A stretch of DNA of 64,000 nt from Solanum dulcamara (GCF_947179165.1 NC_077243.1:5264001-5328000), one strand, 5' to 3'; counted from the first letter of the stretch, positions 39,214 through 52,800 are shown. Translations and numbers: made by a program. Notes: generated by a model from the letters alone, not told the origin.

Positions 39214-41649
39214 ATCATGACTGCAGAGAGGAGATTATGCAAAAGGAGATAACCTGCAATATACTCTGCTCATCTGTAGGCTATATAGTTTAGATTTTGG
39301 TGTCTTCCAATATGACATGCAGTCAAATTACTTCTAATTCTCATGCCTATTCGATTGGCTTAACATTGAATAGGATGTAGAGTGCATGATGCACATGTGC
39401 AAAATCATTAGGAGAGAAAATGCAATCTATCATACACGTATTTTCCACATTAATCATGAGAACAGTTATAAAAAACACTGAGAAGTAAGTCCAATACTAC
39501 ATGATAGCCAAGCATATCAAGTCATTAACCTGAGAATCAGCTCCTGAGGAAACTAGCACATTGAGCACATGAGAGAAGGCGAGGCCAGTTATCCGTTTAG
39601 AGTGTCCTCCAAGCTTGCTTCTAACCTTCATCAAGAGACAAACATCTAATCAATAACGATATATGATAACTGGCTCAAAAACATGAAATTGTGATGACTG
39701 CCAATAACAACAAAAACTTCTTGTTTATCTTTATCATACCTCATCCACTCGGACATTACATATCTGGGTGGTAGAATCATCTATGCCAATAGCGATAATG
39801 TTGTTATCTTGAGGATAAAATGCAACATAAGTTGATGCTGGAGGTGGAGGAATGAAAGTTATCATTGTCAGCATCCATAAGATAATAATTCAGCACAGGA
39901 TCTTTGAGAAAAGGGTAGAAATAAAAAGAAGACGATCTTGCTATACCCTGAATGTCCTCATGTTGAACAAGGAGATCTTTCCACCAGATGTTGACATCAA
40001 ATACAAGTCATTCTTGGACAAATCACAGCAGGAGACAGCTTTCTCATGGTTTGGTTCGTGCACATCATTTATCATTAAGATGCCACTTGAAGGTTGCCAC
40101 AATTGAGGTGAAACACTGGCTGTTGCCTAAACAAAGATTGACACGATTCTCAGAATCACATTGGTACAAAATGGAGGAAAGCCACGATTTTGGTGTCCAT
40201 TTACCTTGCCAATTGAATTGTGTTCGATTCTTTGCCATTTCCAAAGCAGGTTAATCACATTTGATGCTACTGCTAAGATGACATTACCAGAGTTAGTATA
40301 TATTAACCTTGATATCTGGAGTAAGCAAATTGAATCAAAATCAGAAACTGTATCATCAAAACTAATACAGTTGAAACAAACTAGGGAAGAAATATTGACA
40401 ACTAAACAAACTCTCCAGCTAATTATTGTTTCCTAGTAAGAATTCACCGTGAAATTTTCTGTTCAATATCTGATTACAATGCCGTCACATCCATGTTGTG
40501 CAATCACAGAGACACAAAAGCTTCCAAATTGTGGGGTAAGGGGAAGGAACATGACTACAATTCAGTAGAAAGCACTTAAGACGTGAACTTGAAATACCAA
40601 GCAGACGTGTAGTTACTATTGCTAGTCCAAAGTTGGACACTATTAAAGTTGTCAAATCATTGAATAGAAACTTTAGAGGCCTTTTGCTCTGATATAGACA
40701 ATCTCAAAGGATAAAGACAGAAGGATCTCTGACGGTGCAGAAAGTGATACTTGAACGTCCAGTCTTCTTTACTGTAAGTTGAAAAATCTATTGGGGACAA
40801 GAAAAGAGACTAAAACACAGAATGTATAGGTGATGGACCTCGTTTAGGAGGCCTTAAGCCTCCCGTGACGTTCTGAAATGATCGCCTTTTTGGAATTTTA
40901 ATTTCACTTCAATAGAATCACATCCGGTGACCAAGATAGAGAAAAGAGATGACCCACAATTAAGAGCCCTTCCCTCCCAAAGAGGAGGAGAATTCATATC
41001 TTCATATGGAAAGAGAAGCACAACACTGCATGATCATATGGTTCATTTCCACTCAACTTAACATTAACAATTTTGTTTGCTGATGGCATGTTCTGATGTC
41101 ACACGCCTTGATCATGTCGGATTGTGCACAAAGGCGTTGTGAGAAACATTAAGTTTACAACCTTAAAACCTGAAGAAAGATGAGCTATGGCTATATGTGC
41201 ATCAGTTTGTATGTTCAATGGAAAAGTCTTCTATCTCATTTTATACATGAATTATCCGCTATCAGTATGTTCAATAGAAAAGTTTCCAAGTCTTGAAAAT
41301 GAGATAACAAATACAATTAGATATTTTATGAATCAAGAGACATGGGGATTATACCTTAGTCACTCCAAGATTCTCAGGAAGCTTCAAGGACTGGCACTGT
41401 GATGATTCACTGATTTCTGTGAGCTTCCAAATCTTGGATTTGTCATCAGGCTCTTCAGTAATCTGGGGACTTACATTTCTAGCATCTCCAATCTAACAAA
41501 GACAATAAGATGTAAAATACATATTAATAAATGATATTGACATGAAAAGCAGGCAAGACTTCTTGGTGTGTCCTTCACTTTAAAACCTAATGAGTATCTA
41601 TCTATCTATCTATCTTATTCTATAAGTAGGAAGTCTCAAACTTAAAAGT

Positions 41650-41770
41650 TACGACAATAACAATATATCCAGTGCAATTCCACAAATAGGGGTCTGGGGT
41701 TAAGATGTAGGCTGACCTTACCCTACCATTATGGGGTAGAGACGTTTTTTCCCGATAGACCATTGGCTCA
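41650..41770 (-). mobile_element. TS-type SINE in the pseudogene unit
   Basis: On the plus strand the segment reads 'acaataacaatatatccagt', 'aataggggtctggggttaag' and 'ccgatagaccattggctcaa'. It is a diverged TS SINE 3' end in minus orientation. The same insertion is found at the equivalent place in the other duplicate (50885-51015), so it predates the segmental duplication. A (TCTA)n microsatellite lies just left of it at about 41592. Confidence 0.7.
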
Positions 41771-42029
41771 AAAGAGAAGTGGAATTTGAAGCACGATTAT
41801 AAGAAAAGAAGAGAGTAAAAGAGATACAAAGCATATAAAGCGCAGATAGTAGTAAACTCTGAATAACAAAGAAAATATATGATTACAAATAAGAAAATGA
41901 AATACAGTAATTATTGTTAGACAAGAAAACACTAGAAATTGAAAAGGAAAAAAGAAGTTACATGAGAAGCCATTGATGGAATTAATTCAACAGGCTTAAA
42001 GTTCAATTTGGAACCCTAAAGTTGTTGAA

Positions 42030-42904
42030 GAATGGGGAGGCTTCAGTGATGGGAGGAATGATTTCCCTTAAAAGACCAAAATAGCCATCAAAAGTTGACT
42101 GACGGTTTTGCCCTTCATGCAAGCGTTATTACAATTACCTTTTTATGTAAATATACATTGTAAGAATCACACGGATAAGTTCAATTTGAATTTCTGATTT
42201 ACTTTGTCAAAAAAAAGTAATAAGTGCTTATATAAGTTATTATTATATTATCAATCTTACATGCCCTTTTTTTTTTAATCTCCAAAACTGAAATTGTAAT
42301 GAATACAAAAAATGAAAGGTTTCATTGGTTCAGGAAAGTCATTACATACCAACTTAAATTTCTAATAACTTATTCATTTAATATGGGAGGAAATGATCAA
42401 CTTATATAATTGGATTTTAAATCAATACGATCTATAAGTATTACCTTTGAAAAGCTTACTTTCATCTAAATTTGCTTTATCCCACAATCGGTATTTAGAC
42501 AATGTAGAAAAGAGAAGTAGCTGGTAATATAGGAACTTTCTTGAATAAACAATAAAGGGATGCCATTAAAACTATTGTGTTCATTAGTGATTACAAACAA
42601 AAAAAGGCTGAGAATAAATCTTCTTCTGGTGAAAGTATTTTTGTGTCCTCTAAGTTTTGAACCTAAGACCTCAGGTTCTCAACCACTTCATTGACCACTA
42701 AGCCACATTCTTGGGTGCAAATCAATGTAATTTACTTGTACGTAGATATCGTTTAGACTTGTAAAGTTATCATTAATTATTGTTTTTAATTTCAATGATT
42801 GTTAACAATATGTTTATCAGAAATTATTAACACTTCTTTGCATATGTGTTCTATTAACTTGACAACGGTCTATTAAGCATTATCAGGAAGAAATATGTTA
42901 GTTT
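42030..42904. other. Diverged duplicate of TOPLESS intron 17 with a SINE insertion
   Basis: Blocks here match intron 17 of the intact gene: 42590-42650 resembles 52480-52540, and 42725-42840 resembles 53095-53210. Between them, a minus-strand tRNA-derived SINE head (about 42650-42720, with 'gtggcttagtggtcaatgaa' and 'aggttcaaaac' on that strand) replaces what the right copy has there. No coding sequence. Confidence 0.6.
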
Positions 42905-43488
42905 AATTTCAGTTAAGGTATGGTCTACGTACATGACCCCACTCTATGGAATTGCACTGAGAATGTTGTCGTTGTTGTAACTTTTAAGTTTGAGGCTTCC
43001 TACTTATAGTATAAGATAAATAGAATAGATAAATAGATACTCATATGTTTAAAAGTGGAGGACACACCAAGAAGTCTTACCTGCTTTTTATGTCAATATC
43101 ATCTACTAATATATATTTTACATCCTATTGGCTTTGTAATAATCTCTGGCAGAAATGCAAGCTGCGTACAATAGACCCTTGTGGTTGGGCCTTTCCCCGG
43201 ACCCTGCGCATAGCGGGAGCTTTAGTGCATCGAGCTGCCCTTTATTGGCTTTGTAATAATGAAGAGCCTAATGACAAATCGAAGATATGGAAGCTCACTG
43301 AAATTAGTGAATCATCACAATACCGGTCCTTGAAGCTTCCTGAGAATCTCAGAGTTACTAAGGTATAATCCCCATGTCTCTCGATTCATGAAATATCTAA
43401 TTGGGTTGTGTTATCTCATTATCAAGACTTGGAAACTTTTCTATTGAACATACTAATAGCAGATAATTCATGTATAAAATGAGATATT
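42905..43488 (+). repeat. Inverted duplicate of the exon 18 region
   Basis: This segment is the reverse complement of about 41220-41745, including part of the TS SINE, the TCTA run, exon 18 (here plus strand, 43255-43362) and the following intron. Its exon bases resemble the intact gene (50594-50740) more than the neighbouring pseudoexon, for example the residues EEPNDKSKIWKL. It is fused directly to a truncated exon 17 at 43488, so the inversion replaced part of the pseudogene. It has no start codon and is not a gene. Confidence 0.8.
43127..43260 (+). mobile_element. 5'-truncated Au SINE with 17-bp target-site duplications
   Basis: The body (43144-43243) contains 'aatagacccttgtggttggg', 'cctttccccggaccctgcgc' and 'atagcgggagctttagtgca', and ends 'gagctgccctt', as in the full Au SINE at 52888. 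It lacks the tRNA-like half. It is flanked by 'attggctttgtaataat' at 43127-43143 and 43244-43260, identical over 17 bases. It inserted in the inverted exon 18 copy. Confidence 0.88.
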
Positions 43489-44989
43489 GGATTTATTGTA
43501 GGCTGCATGATATTAAAGCAAAGGACACCTGGTCATGCTTATGTAAAGAAAAAATGGAACCTTAAGATTTAGTTTCAAATGCCCTGGAAGGGAATAACGT
43601 CATTGTAACAACCTTAACTAACTTTCAAATAGAAGTTAGCAGCAGAAGGAGTATTAGTTAATATAGGATTTGCGGAAGGAGTGAATTGCAAATAATAAAG
43701 GGCCAGGATTAAAAGTAGCTAAATGATGTTCAAGAGATGAATTGGGAAGTTATCACATACATGCTAGAGGAAAGAGGAGCACGTGAAAAATCTGGTATCC
43801 TAACAAACTCTCAGCTTCTGCCTTACCTCTTTTCTATTCTACTCCGTTCTAATCATTTCAGATCTGGATCAAGGAGCTTCATCCATGGCTATCTTTATTT
43901 AGTTCCATTTCAATTCGTTTAGTTTAGTTCAGTTGTATTGTTAGTTTCAATTTTCAGATAATCGAAAATCGTCCCAAAATATTGACTGTGTTCTAGTTAC
44001 TGTTCTGTTGAATTTCGAGTTAAATTCATAACAGTCATTATTTACCAAAATCTTTATTTCATGTTCATTAGCAGAAACAGCCTATAGAGATATGAATCGA
44101 ATTAGAGGGCTTGCCTTGAATAATTTATTGATATAAACGGAAAAAGTAGTTAGAATATAGTGTACAATACCAGAATTTTCTCAGTGAACCTCAAAATAAA
44201 CTTACTGGAAGACCTTAATACTTATCCGGAGTTAAACATGGTCCATATCGCAGAATTTGATTGAGAAATCATCAACAGCTGCCAAAAATGGATTTCTAGT
44301 TGTATCAAATTTTGCACAGCTATGTTTTCCGATTTGGGTAGATGTCATTCTTGCGTGTATCTTGGTCAGTCATGCCATAGATGAAGCCTTCTCTCGTATT
44401 GGGCAATAAAATTCTGAATCGGTGTTGCGCCATCATGATACTTTTGGCGGTTCTGGTTTTGGTTGAATTTCGGCTTTAGATGATTATTTCCTAGGCAAGC
44501 ATTTTGTACCATTAATGAACACTTATACCTTGTTTGGAAGGGACGGTGTGTGCCCTCAGAGGCAGGATGCGAAGGGGAATGATTGGCAAGATTGGGGATG
44601 GACAAAGGAAATTCATTTAGTATAGTCAGCTAGGAAGCACTAGCTAGGCAAGTCATACTGGGAATGGACTCCAATGATTCATTCTTAGATTTTCTAAATG
44701 ACGAAGAGATCAAAAATTCTAACTATAAGAACCACCCCCACCGTGTCCCCGACCTATGAAGTAATGGTGCGAGACTTCCTTAATACGGAGATTTGCGGGA
44801 CAATTTCAAATATATATAATAAATTTATTAGTTTATAATAAATATAATTATATTTTATTTATATTTTTATACATTAATTATATACTGAATATACATTATA
44901 GTACACTTAAAAACTGAATATAGCTTGATTATACATACCTATACAGCGAATAACCATTATTTTGGTAATTATTTTTACCGAATGGCCAT

Positions 44990-45515
44990 GTGGAGTAATT
45001 ATTGGGTAGGTCTAAAATAGTTTCTAAATTATATATTTTTCGGATTTAATCATTTAACTATTCAAAATATTATTCCTTAATTATATATTTATTCTTTTTA
45101 GTCTCTTAACTATACACTTACCGATTTTAGTCTTTTAAGTATTTAAAAACTTATCAGGTAGAATTTGATCAATCCTATTTTTTGTTGTTAAGGTGGAGAA
45201 CTGAACCAAGAATGATCTCTGTCTATTTTTTATACAAATAGCTTAGATTAATATTAACTGAAGCATGAGTTTCGTTAATATAAACCTAACTATTTGTATA
45301 AAAATTAGACAGACCAAACATAATAAGTTTTTGAATACTCAAAGGACTAAAATTAATAAGTGTTTTGTTAAGGGACTAAAAAGAATAAGTGTATAGTTAA
45401 GAAATCAAACTTGATAACTTTTTGGATAGTTAAAGGACTAAACCCGATAAATATATAGTTAATGGACTGTTTTAGATCTACTCCAATAGTTCACGGACCA
45501 TTTATGGCATTTTCT
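44990..45515. mobile_element. Foldback-type element with long inverted repeats
   Basis: The two halves are inverted copies of each other. The left half reads 'taggtctaaaatagtttcta', 'ttctttttagtctcttaact' and 'agtcttttaagtatttaaaa'. The right half, reversed, reads 'tagatctaaaacagtccatt', 'ttctttttagtcccttaaca' and 'agtcctttgagtattcaaaa'. A small inner inverted repeat ('tttttatacaaatagctta') forms the centre near 45225-45310. There is no coding capacity. It is absent from the left duplicate and so inserted after the duplication. Confidence 0.75.
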
Positions 45516-45544
45516 CCCCATTGTACCGTATTGTATTGTTAGTT

Positions 45545-45945
45545 TAAATACAATGTTTATTTTAATTGTTACTTAAATTATATTGTATCGTATCGTTTAA
45601 ATTCATTGTAAGGAAAAGACTCATTTTGTGTAACGACCGATTTAGTGTGATTACGTCGTTACCTTAATATTTTCTTCTCATTTTGTTTTTACTTATTATT
45701 TAATAATTATACTTCATCATTTACCCTATCTTTTCATAATAGCTCTACCCTTTACCCTCCAATTTCTTGTAGGTTTTATCATTCAAATTATGTATATGTA
45801 ACTTTATATAACGATAGAGAACGGTATAATCTATCCAAACATTATATTCATTAAAACAATATCATACGATACGATACAATACGATACGATATATTATGAA
45901 CAATATATAACTACCATCCAAACAAAGTGTTACATAATTAGGAAG
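45545..45945. mobile_element. Solanaceae MITE with GTTTGGATGG-type ends (hAT-like)
   Basis: The element contains 'attgtatcgtatcgtttaaa' near its left end, 'gtgtaacgaccgatttagtg' in the middle, and 'gatacgatacaatacgatac' followed by 'aactaccatccaaacaaagt' at its right end. I recognise this arrangement from many nightshade introns and promoters. It is absent from the left duplicate at the matching position (about 36420). It lies immediately beside the foldback element, which shows that this point was hit twice. Confidence 0.7.
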
Positions 45946-46863
45946 TTTGTTTGGATGAATATTCTACCGATGTATTTACGTCGATTGTGGGTTCAATCTC
46001 GCATGACGTGCTATTCTCGATGTTGCTCTTTTTATCTCATGATAGTAACACATAATTCAAATACAACGTTACGAACAAATTAACTTTATATTGTAGATAC
46101 TTTAGTAACGTCCATTGTCTAATACTCCCAAGTTTCATCGCTTCTATCATCAGTTCATCTTAACATGGCCGGCAAAGAGCTCAGATTTGGCATGAGAGTT
46201 GTCTTTTCTCACAAAATTCAGGCCCGTTTACTATGAGCCAAATCAGAGAATGAAGCTCTTTTTTTGTACAGTCAATTGAATTAGCACCATTTTCAGGGGA
46301 AAATGGCTTAAACAATTATGACAATCACCGGATATCAAAGAAACAACACACTTTGTTGTTCATAATAAGTTGAGGTTGAGAAGATGCCACGGGTCAAAGC
46401 ACCTTTAAAGAGGTGAGACTTACTAAAATCCAATTCAAGAATCACTCGAATTAGAAAGCTGATAGGAGGAATTCCTCACTACACTAAGGAATATAAAGAG
46501 CAAAGTGTTCATTTTACATTACACCTTACCTCACGAGTTGGAAATTTACATGTTGGAGAGTACTGAGCTAAATTATGTCCTGTAGCCAATAGATTACCAC
46601 AAAAGAAAGCCACAACGTTGGAGTAAAAACCAAGTCAAATCTTCAGCTGTGACTAGTACTGAGACTCCTAGCTCCACTGAGGATTCTCCTTCCCTTTCAA
46701 TTGCAAAGAAAACAAACTTTTGGGATGTTACATACACTTCATGTTTTGACTTGGAGGATTCTGGTTAGTCTCCTAGAACGAACATTTACTCGTCAGTCTG
46801 AACTGAAATTTGGGAAAGAATCAACAAACCAAGACACGACAGTTTGCTTAAGTGGCTTCTTTG

Positions 46864-49800
46864 TCATCTTGGTGCTTGATCGGAGCCTGAAGCTCCAATA
46901 GATGGAGCGGTTGACATACCATTTGCTGATCCATTTTCAAGTGGTGGAGGAACGCCCCATTTGCCTTCAGATTCAAGTGGTTCGAAAACATGAACACTAC
47001 CATCTGACAGACCTAATGCAAATTGGTTTGGATCTTGTGGATGTGCTGCAACTACAACTGGGTGGATATTTGAATTGCTGCAGAAAAATGCCAAGGTTAT
47101 TGAAAAATTACTTCAAAAATCAGAGATGAAATCTGTTTAGTGAATTGACTATGTATCTTCACATTACTTCTAGAGGATATCGGACACATAAATTTACTTA
47201 TTGTATGCACACGGGGATGCAGAGAAGTTGCAAAAATCAAAAGCCTGAAACATAGTAATCCGAGGGATATTCCAGTGATGCTTGAAATGTTAATCCTGAC
47301 AATCAGATGCCCCACTTCATTGTAATAACATGATTACAAAATGATATTCTTTTGAAATATTCATCTCAATTTTTTTAAGAAAGAACAATGGTCCAGGATA
47401 GTGAATTTTGTAGTCCTCATGTATGAATTAAATGTACGTTACGTTCAAACATAGCCATGCATTGGTGGATATGTTTGTTGCATTGGTGGATATGTTTGTA
47501 CCAATGGCCAAGTTTGGGGGGGGGGGGGGGTCCCCTTTCCGTGATAAGTTGCAGTTCGGCCTGGATATTGTTCTGATACCAATTTCACTATTCTAGCTCA
47601 TGAAAGTCTTGACTATAACAAAAACAATGTTTTTTGTATTCAATAGTGGATAGCAGAATCTTAAAATTAAAGCAGGAAATAAGTTAGCAGGCAGCAGAAA
47701 ATACCTAATACTGGGTGATAGATAAGATGAAGGAATTATACGGCATCGCATATGGAGATGCCCTGCAGTGAATACGCACACAGTTGCATCCAAGAAACTG
47801 GCATATATCAGCTGGCTATCACACGAGAATGTGGCATGAGAAATTGGGGCAGCACTTTCACGCGGAACCCACTTTAGAAGAAGATATAATGTATTAGTTG
47901 TTGAGATCTGAAGGCATTTAATAACCAACTGCAGTTGGGGAGAGGACTTACCTGCTTTAAACATTCCAACTTTGTTGTTTCATATATAGCAATCTGTGCC
48001 TCATGCACAGCCAGGAAATGAGTTTGATCCTGATGAAATTGCACTCTGGTATCTGATTGAGATGTCGATCTCCCCGGTAGCTGCAAGGACCTAGCCCTCT
48101 GTTTTTCCCACCCATCAGTGCTCCATACACATAGCTGTACAAAAGCAGATAATGATGATGCTTACAAAAGGATAAGAACACAGAAATATAAATTTACCAC
48201 TTTAAAGAGTGTCAGAAATGCAGAATGCAACTTTATATAGATTAATGATCATTTTAGACGGATAAAGGCTTAGCAATTAATAACAATAAAAGACAGTAAA
48301 AATGCCAAAAAAAAACTAGTCACGACTGAAGAAAGGAGATTATGCAAAAGGAGAAAATCTGCAATATACTCGGCTCATCTGTAGGCTATATAGTTTAGAT
48401 TTTGGTGTCTTCCAAAATGCTTGAAACACTTCTAAAACAAATTCACGTTTGATTTTTCAAAATTTCCAAAACAATCAGAATTCATTCAACTTTTATTTAG
48501 AGCATGAAATGATCTTATTCTTCATCTACCTTTATCATCATCAATTAGGACATGCAGTGAAATTATTTCTAATTCCCATGCCTAGTCGATTGGCTTAAAA
48601 TTGAATGGGATGGAGAGTGTATGATGCACTATATGCAAAATCAACAGGAGAGAAACTGTAATCTCTCATACACATGTATTTTCAACATTAATCATGAGAA
48701 TAGTTTAACAAAACACTGAGAAGTCAGTCAAATACTACATGATAGCCAAGAGTATCAAGTCATTAACCTGAGAATCAGCTCCTGAGGAAACTAGCACATT
48801 GAGCACATGAGAAAAGGCGAGGCCAGTTATCCTTTTAGAATGGCCTTTAAGCTTGCTTTTAACCTTCATCAAGAGACTGACATCTAGTCAATAACGATAT
48901 ATGGTAACTGGACCAAAGACATGAAATTCTGATGACTTCCAATAACAACAAAACCTTCTTGTTTATCTTTATCATACCTCATCCACTCTGACATTATATA
49001 TCTGGATGGTAGAATCATCCATGCCAATAGCGATAATGTTGTTGTCTTGAGGATGAAATGCAAGAAAAGTTGCTGCTGGAGGTGGAGGCATGAAAGTTGT
49101 CATTGTCTGCATCCATAAGAAAATAATTCACCACAGGCTCTTTGAGTAAAGGCTCAAATACAATGAAGACAATCTTGTTATACCTTGAATGTCATCATGT
49201 TGAACAAGGAGATCTTCCCACCAGATGCTGACATCACATACGAGTCATTCTTGGACAAAGCAAAGCAGGAGACAGCTTCCTCATGGTTTGGTTCATGCAC
49301 ATCATTTGTCATTAAGATGCCACTTGAAGGTTGCCACAATTGAGGTGAAACACTGGCTGTTGCCTAAACAAAGATCGACACAATTCTCAGACTCACTTCT
49401 GTACAAAATGGAGGAAAGCCACGATTATGGTGCCCATTTACCTTGCCATTTGAATTGCGTTCATTTCTTTGCCACTTCCAAAGCAGGTGAATAGCATTTG
49501 ATGCTAATGCTAAGATGGCATTACCAGAGTTTGTATATATTAACCTTGATATCTGGAGTTACCATATTGAATCAAATTCAGAAACTGTATCATCAAAAAT
49601 AATACAGTTGAGACAAACCAAGGAAGAAAAATTGACAACAAAACAAACTTTCCAGCCAAGTATTGTTTCCTTGTAAGAATTCACCGTGAAATTTTCTGTT
49701 CAATATCTGATTACAATGCCCTCACATCCATGTTGTGCAGTCACAAAGACACAACAGCTTCCAAATTGTGGGGTAAGGGGAAGGAACATGGCTATAAGTC

Positions 49801-52800
49801 AGAAGAAAGCACTTAAGAAGTGAACTTGAAATACCAAGCAGACGTTTAGTTACTATTGCTAGCCCAAAATTGGACATTATTAAAGTTGTCAAATCATTGC
49901 ATACAAAACTTTAGAGGCCTTTTTGCTTTGATCTAGACAATCTCGAAGGATAAAGACAGAAGGATCTCTGAAGGTGCAGAAAGTGATACTTGAACGTCCA
50001 CTCTTCTTTACTATAAGTTAAACAATCTATTAGAGAAAAGAAAAAAGACTAATACAGAATGTATACTTGCCAGACCTCATTTAGGAGTCCTGAAGACTCC
50101 CATGACGTTCTGAATGATCGCCTTGTTTGGAATTTTAATTTCACTTCAATAGAATCACATCCAGTGACCAAGATAGAGAAAAGAGACGACGCCAAATTAA
50201 GAGCCCTTCCCTCCCTAACAGGAGGAGAACTCATATATCTTCATATAAAAAGAGAAACACAATACTGCTGGAACATATGGTTCATTTCCACTCAACTTAA
50301 CCAAATAATTTCATTTGCTGATGGCATGTTCTGATGTCTCACGCCTTGATCAGGTCAGATTATGCACAAAGGTGTTGTGACAAACATTAAAGTTTCCAAC
50401 CTTAAAACCTGAAGGAAGACTAGCTATGGCTTAATGTGAATTAGTTTGTTATGTTCCATGGAAAAGTATGTTATTTCATTCTATAGATGAATTATCTGCT
50501 ATCAGTATGTTCAATAAAAAAGTTTCAAAGTCTTGAAAATGAGATAGCTAACACATTAGATATTTCATGAATCAAGAGACATGGGGATTATACCTTAGTC
50601 ACTCTGAGGTTCTCAGGAAGCTTCAAGGACCGGCACTGTGATGATTCACTAATTTCACTGAGCTTCCATATCTTAGATTTGTCATTAGGCTCCTCATTAA
50701 TTCGGGGCTTTACATCCACCGTATTTCTTGCATCTCCATTCTTACAAAGTCAATAGGATGTAAAATATATATTAGTAGATGATATTGACATGAAAAGCAG
50801 GCAAGATTTCTAGGTGTCTTTTAAACAAAATGAGTATCTATTTATCTATATATCTATCTTATTATATAAGTAGGAAGCCTCAAACTTAAAAGTTACAACA
50901 ACAACATACATAGTGCAATCCCACAAAGTGGGGTATGAGGAGGGTAAGAGGTACGCAGACCTTACTCTTACCTTTATGGGGTAGAGAGGTTGTTTCAAAT
51001 ATACCATCGCCTCAAAAGAAAAGTGGAATTCGAAGCACGATTATAAGGAAATAAGAGAGCAAAAGAGATACAAAGCAAATGGAGTAACAGGTAGTAATAA
51101 TAAATAACAAAGAAATATATGATTACAAATAAGGAGGGAAGGCTAGCCTTGTGCCTCTCCCACATTAAAGTATACATGAAATATAGTATTTACTATTAGA
51201 CAAAAAAAACCTAGAAATTGAAAAGGAAAAAAAAAAGTTACACCATCGAGCAAAATGTAAGATGCCATTGATGGAACCCTAAAAGTTCAATTTGGAACCC
51301 TAAAAGTTGTTGAAGAATGAGGAGGATTCAATGAAGAGAAAGCAAGCAAGGAGGTGAAATGATTTCCCTCAAAGTTAAAAGTTAAAAGATCAAAATAGCC
51401 ATCAAAAGTTGAACTACGGCTTTACCCTCCGTGTTCAAGCAGTGGAATTTTCTTATAAAACTAAAAATTAATAATAATGACGATAAATTGTGTGCACCAG
51501 TAAAGGCACTTGAACAACTGCATGAATTGCGTGGAGGAACTAGGAGTAGCTTAGGTCTTTTGTCTCCAATGTCTACCTGCGCTTGTACCTATCTTATTGT
51601 ATATAGTTGGCTTCCTATGTACATATACAAGCATTTCTTTAGATGCATTACTAATAAATTGATTTAGATAAGTTGTTTTTTACTTAACCCCGTAGAATAG
51701 AGGCTTGGTAAAAGAGCAGTAGTGTACGTTACTTAATACAAAGATTATAATCCAATATACTTCGAAATATATAAAGTCTAAACTTGGATACAGAGTAAGA
51801 ATCCTTATATCTTTCACTATTAATTAAACTTTAGTCATTGCCATTTTAGCTTCAACAACTAAAACTATCCATTCACTTCTTTTCACATGCTTTGTGATTA
51901 TAAAATCTTTAAAAAAAGACAACGTTCACATGAAAAAATAAAGAAATCAATTCTTCAATAGTTATTGCTTTTTTCCTTTCATTTGGTCAAAAATCTCTAA
52001 TTATTTGGTTCTTTTCCCCTTCATTTCTATTTAACGCCGTTAGTTTATCAAGAAACAAATGAATATATAGAAGAATTTGAAGGGTCACAATAAATATTTT
52101 TGATAGGTATATTATATTATGGAAACTTACCATTTGTTAACCATAGTCCATATTATATAAGGAGACTTATTCTTAACCATAGTCCATAGCAATAGATTGA
52201 CAAAAGACCTATTTAACATGCTTATTAGCTTTTTTGTAGTTTAATTTAGCGTTAGCAAATATTTTTCTGTATTTTAGGTGTTCTTAAGATTTTTTTTGAA
52301 CTCTTAATTAGTATATACCCGTTGAAGTTGAGCTCTTACCTCTTAGCTGTTTATTTTGTTCACTTGCTTCATATTAAGTCTGTATATAAGCTTAATAGGG
52401 AAATGATTAATAATGTCCAGGAGAAGTTTTCATAAGACTGAAGAAGCAACAAGAAGAAGAATGAATGAACTGAAAATAAATAAAGTTAGTGATTACAAAC
52501 AGAAAAGGGCCGAGAATAAAGCTTCTTATGGTGAAGGTATTTTTGGTTCACTCGTGGTTCACTTGGAATCATGAAATACACAATCTTTTTGTTGTTACTT
52601 TTTTATTTTTTATGTTATTCTGCTTTTGTTATTTGGTAAAAATGTTTCCTCTTGCAGTTATTTCATCATTTGCAGCTTGTATGTCCTTAAAGCAATTTTG
52701 TTGCATGGTCCATTCACAATCACGACCATTACCAAAACTGTATCTCTTTGTTTCATTTTAAAACTAGTAAAATTGTTTCTCTTTTTCGAGCTATTTACTT

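Larger units (their letters stand above)
37257..44320 (-). pseudogene. TOPLESS-type corepressor, decayed copy of the 3' half
   Basis: Recognisable exons, numbered by the intact gene, are: exon 25 37257-37470; 24 38091-38257; 23 38339-38519; 22 39530-39625; 21 39740-39868; 20 39947-40126; 19 40205-40315; 18 41355-41492; a stub of 17 near 43488-43525; and remnants of 16 and 15 at about 44050-44320. There is no N-terminal LisH/CTLH region or promoter. Lesions include a TAA at 37281-37283 just before the normal end; loss of two bases at the start of exon 23 (frameshift), with its 5' part triplicated; the acceptor of exon 21 changed from CAG to CTG (39869-39870); and an in-frame stop with a small deletion in exon 16. 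It is the left copy of the tandem duplication and cannot encode a corepressor. Confidence 0.9.

Noticed and set aside
43045..43368. 107-residue plus-strand open frame as a new gene
   Set aside because: It is a fusion of inverted TOPLESS-like exon 18 and a SINE body; it has no promoter, and its start lies in intron-derived sequence.
37199..47315. Two complete TOPLESS genes side by side
   Set aside because: Only one N-terminal half exists (54285-58406). The exons at 37257-41492 have no upstream partner and carry disabling lesions.
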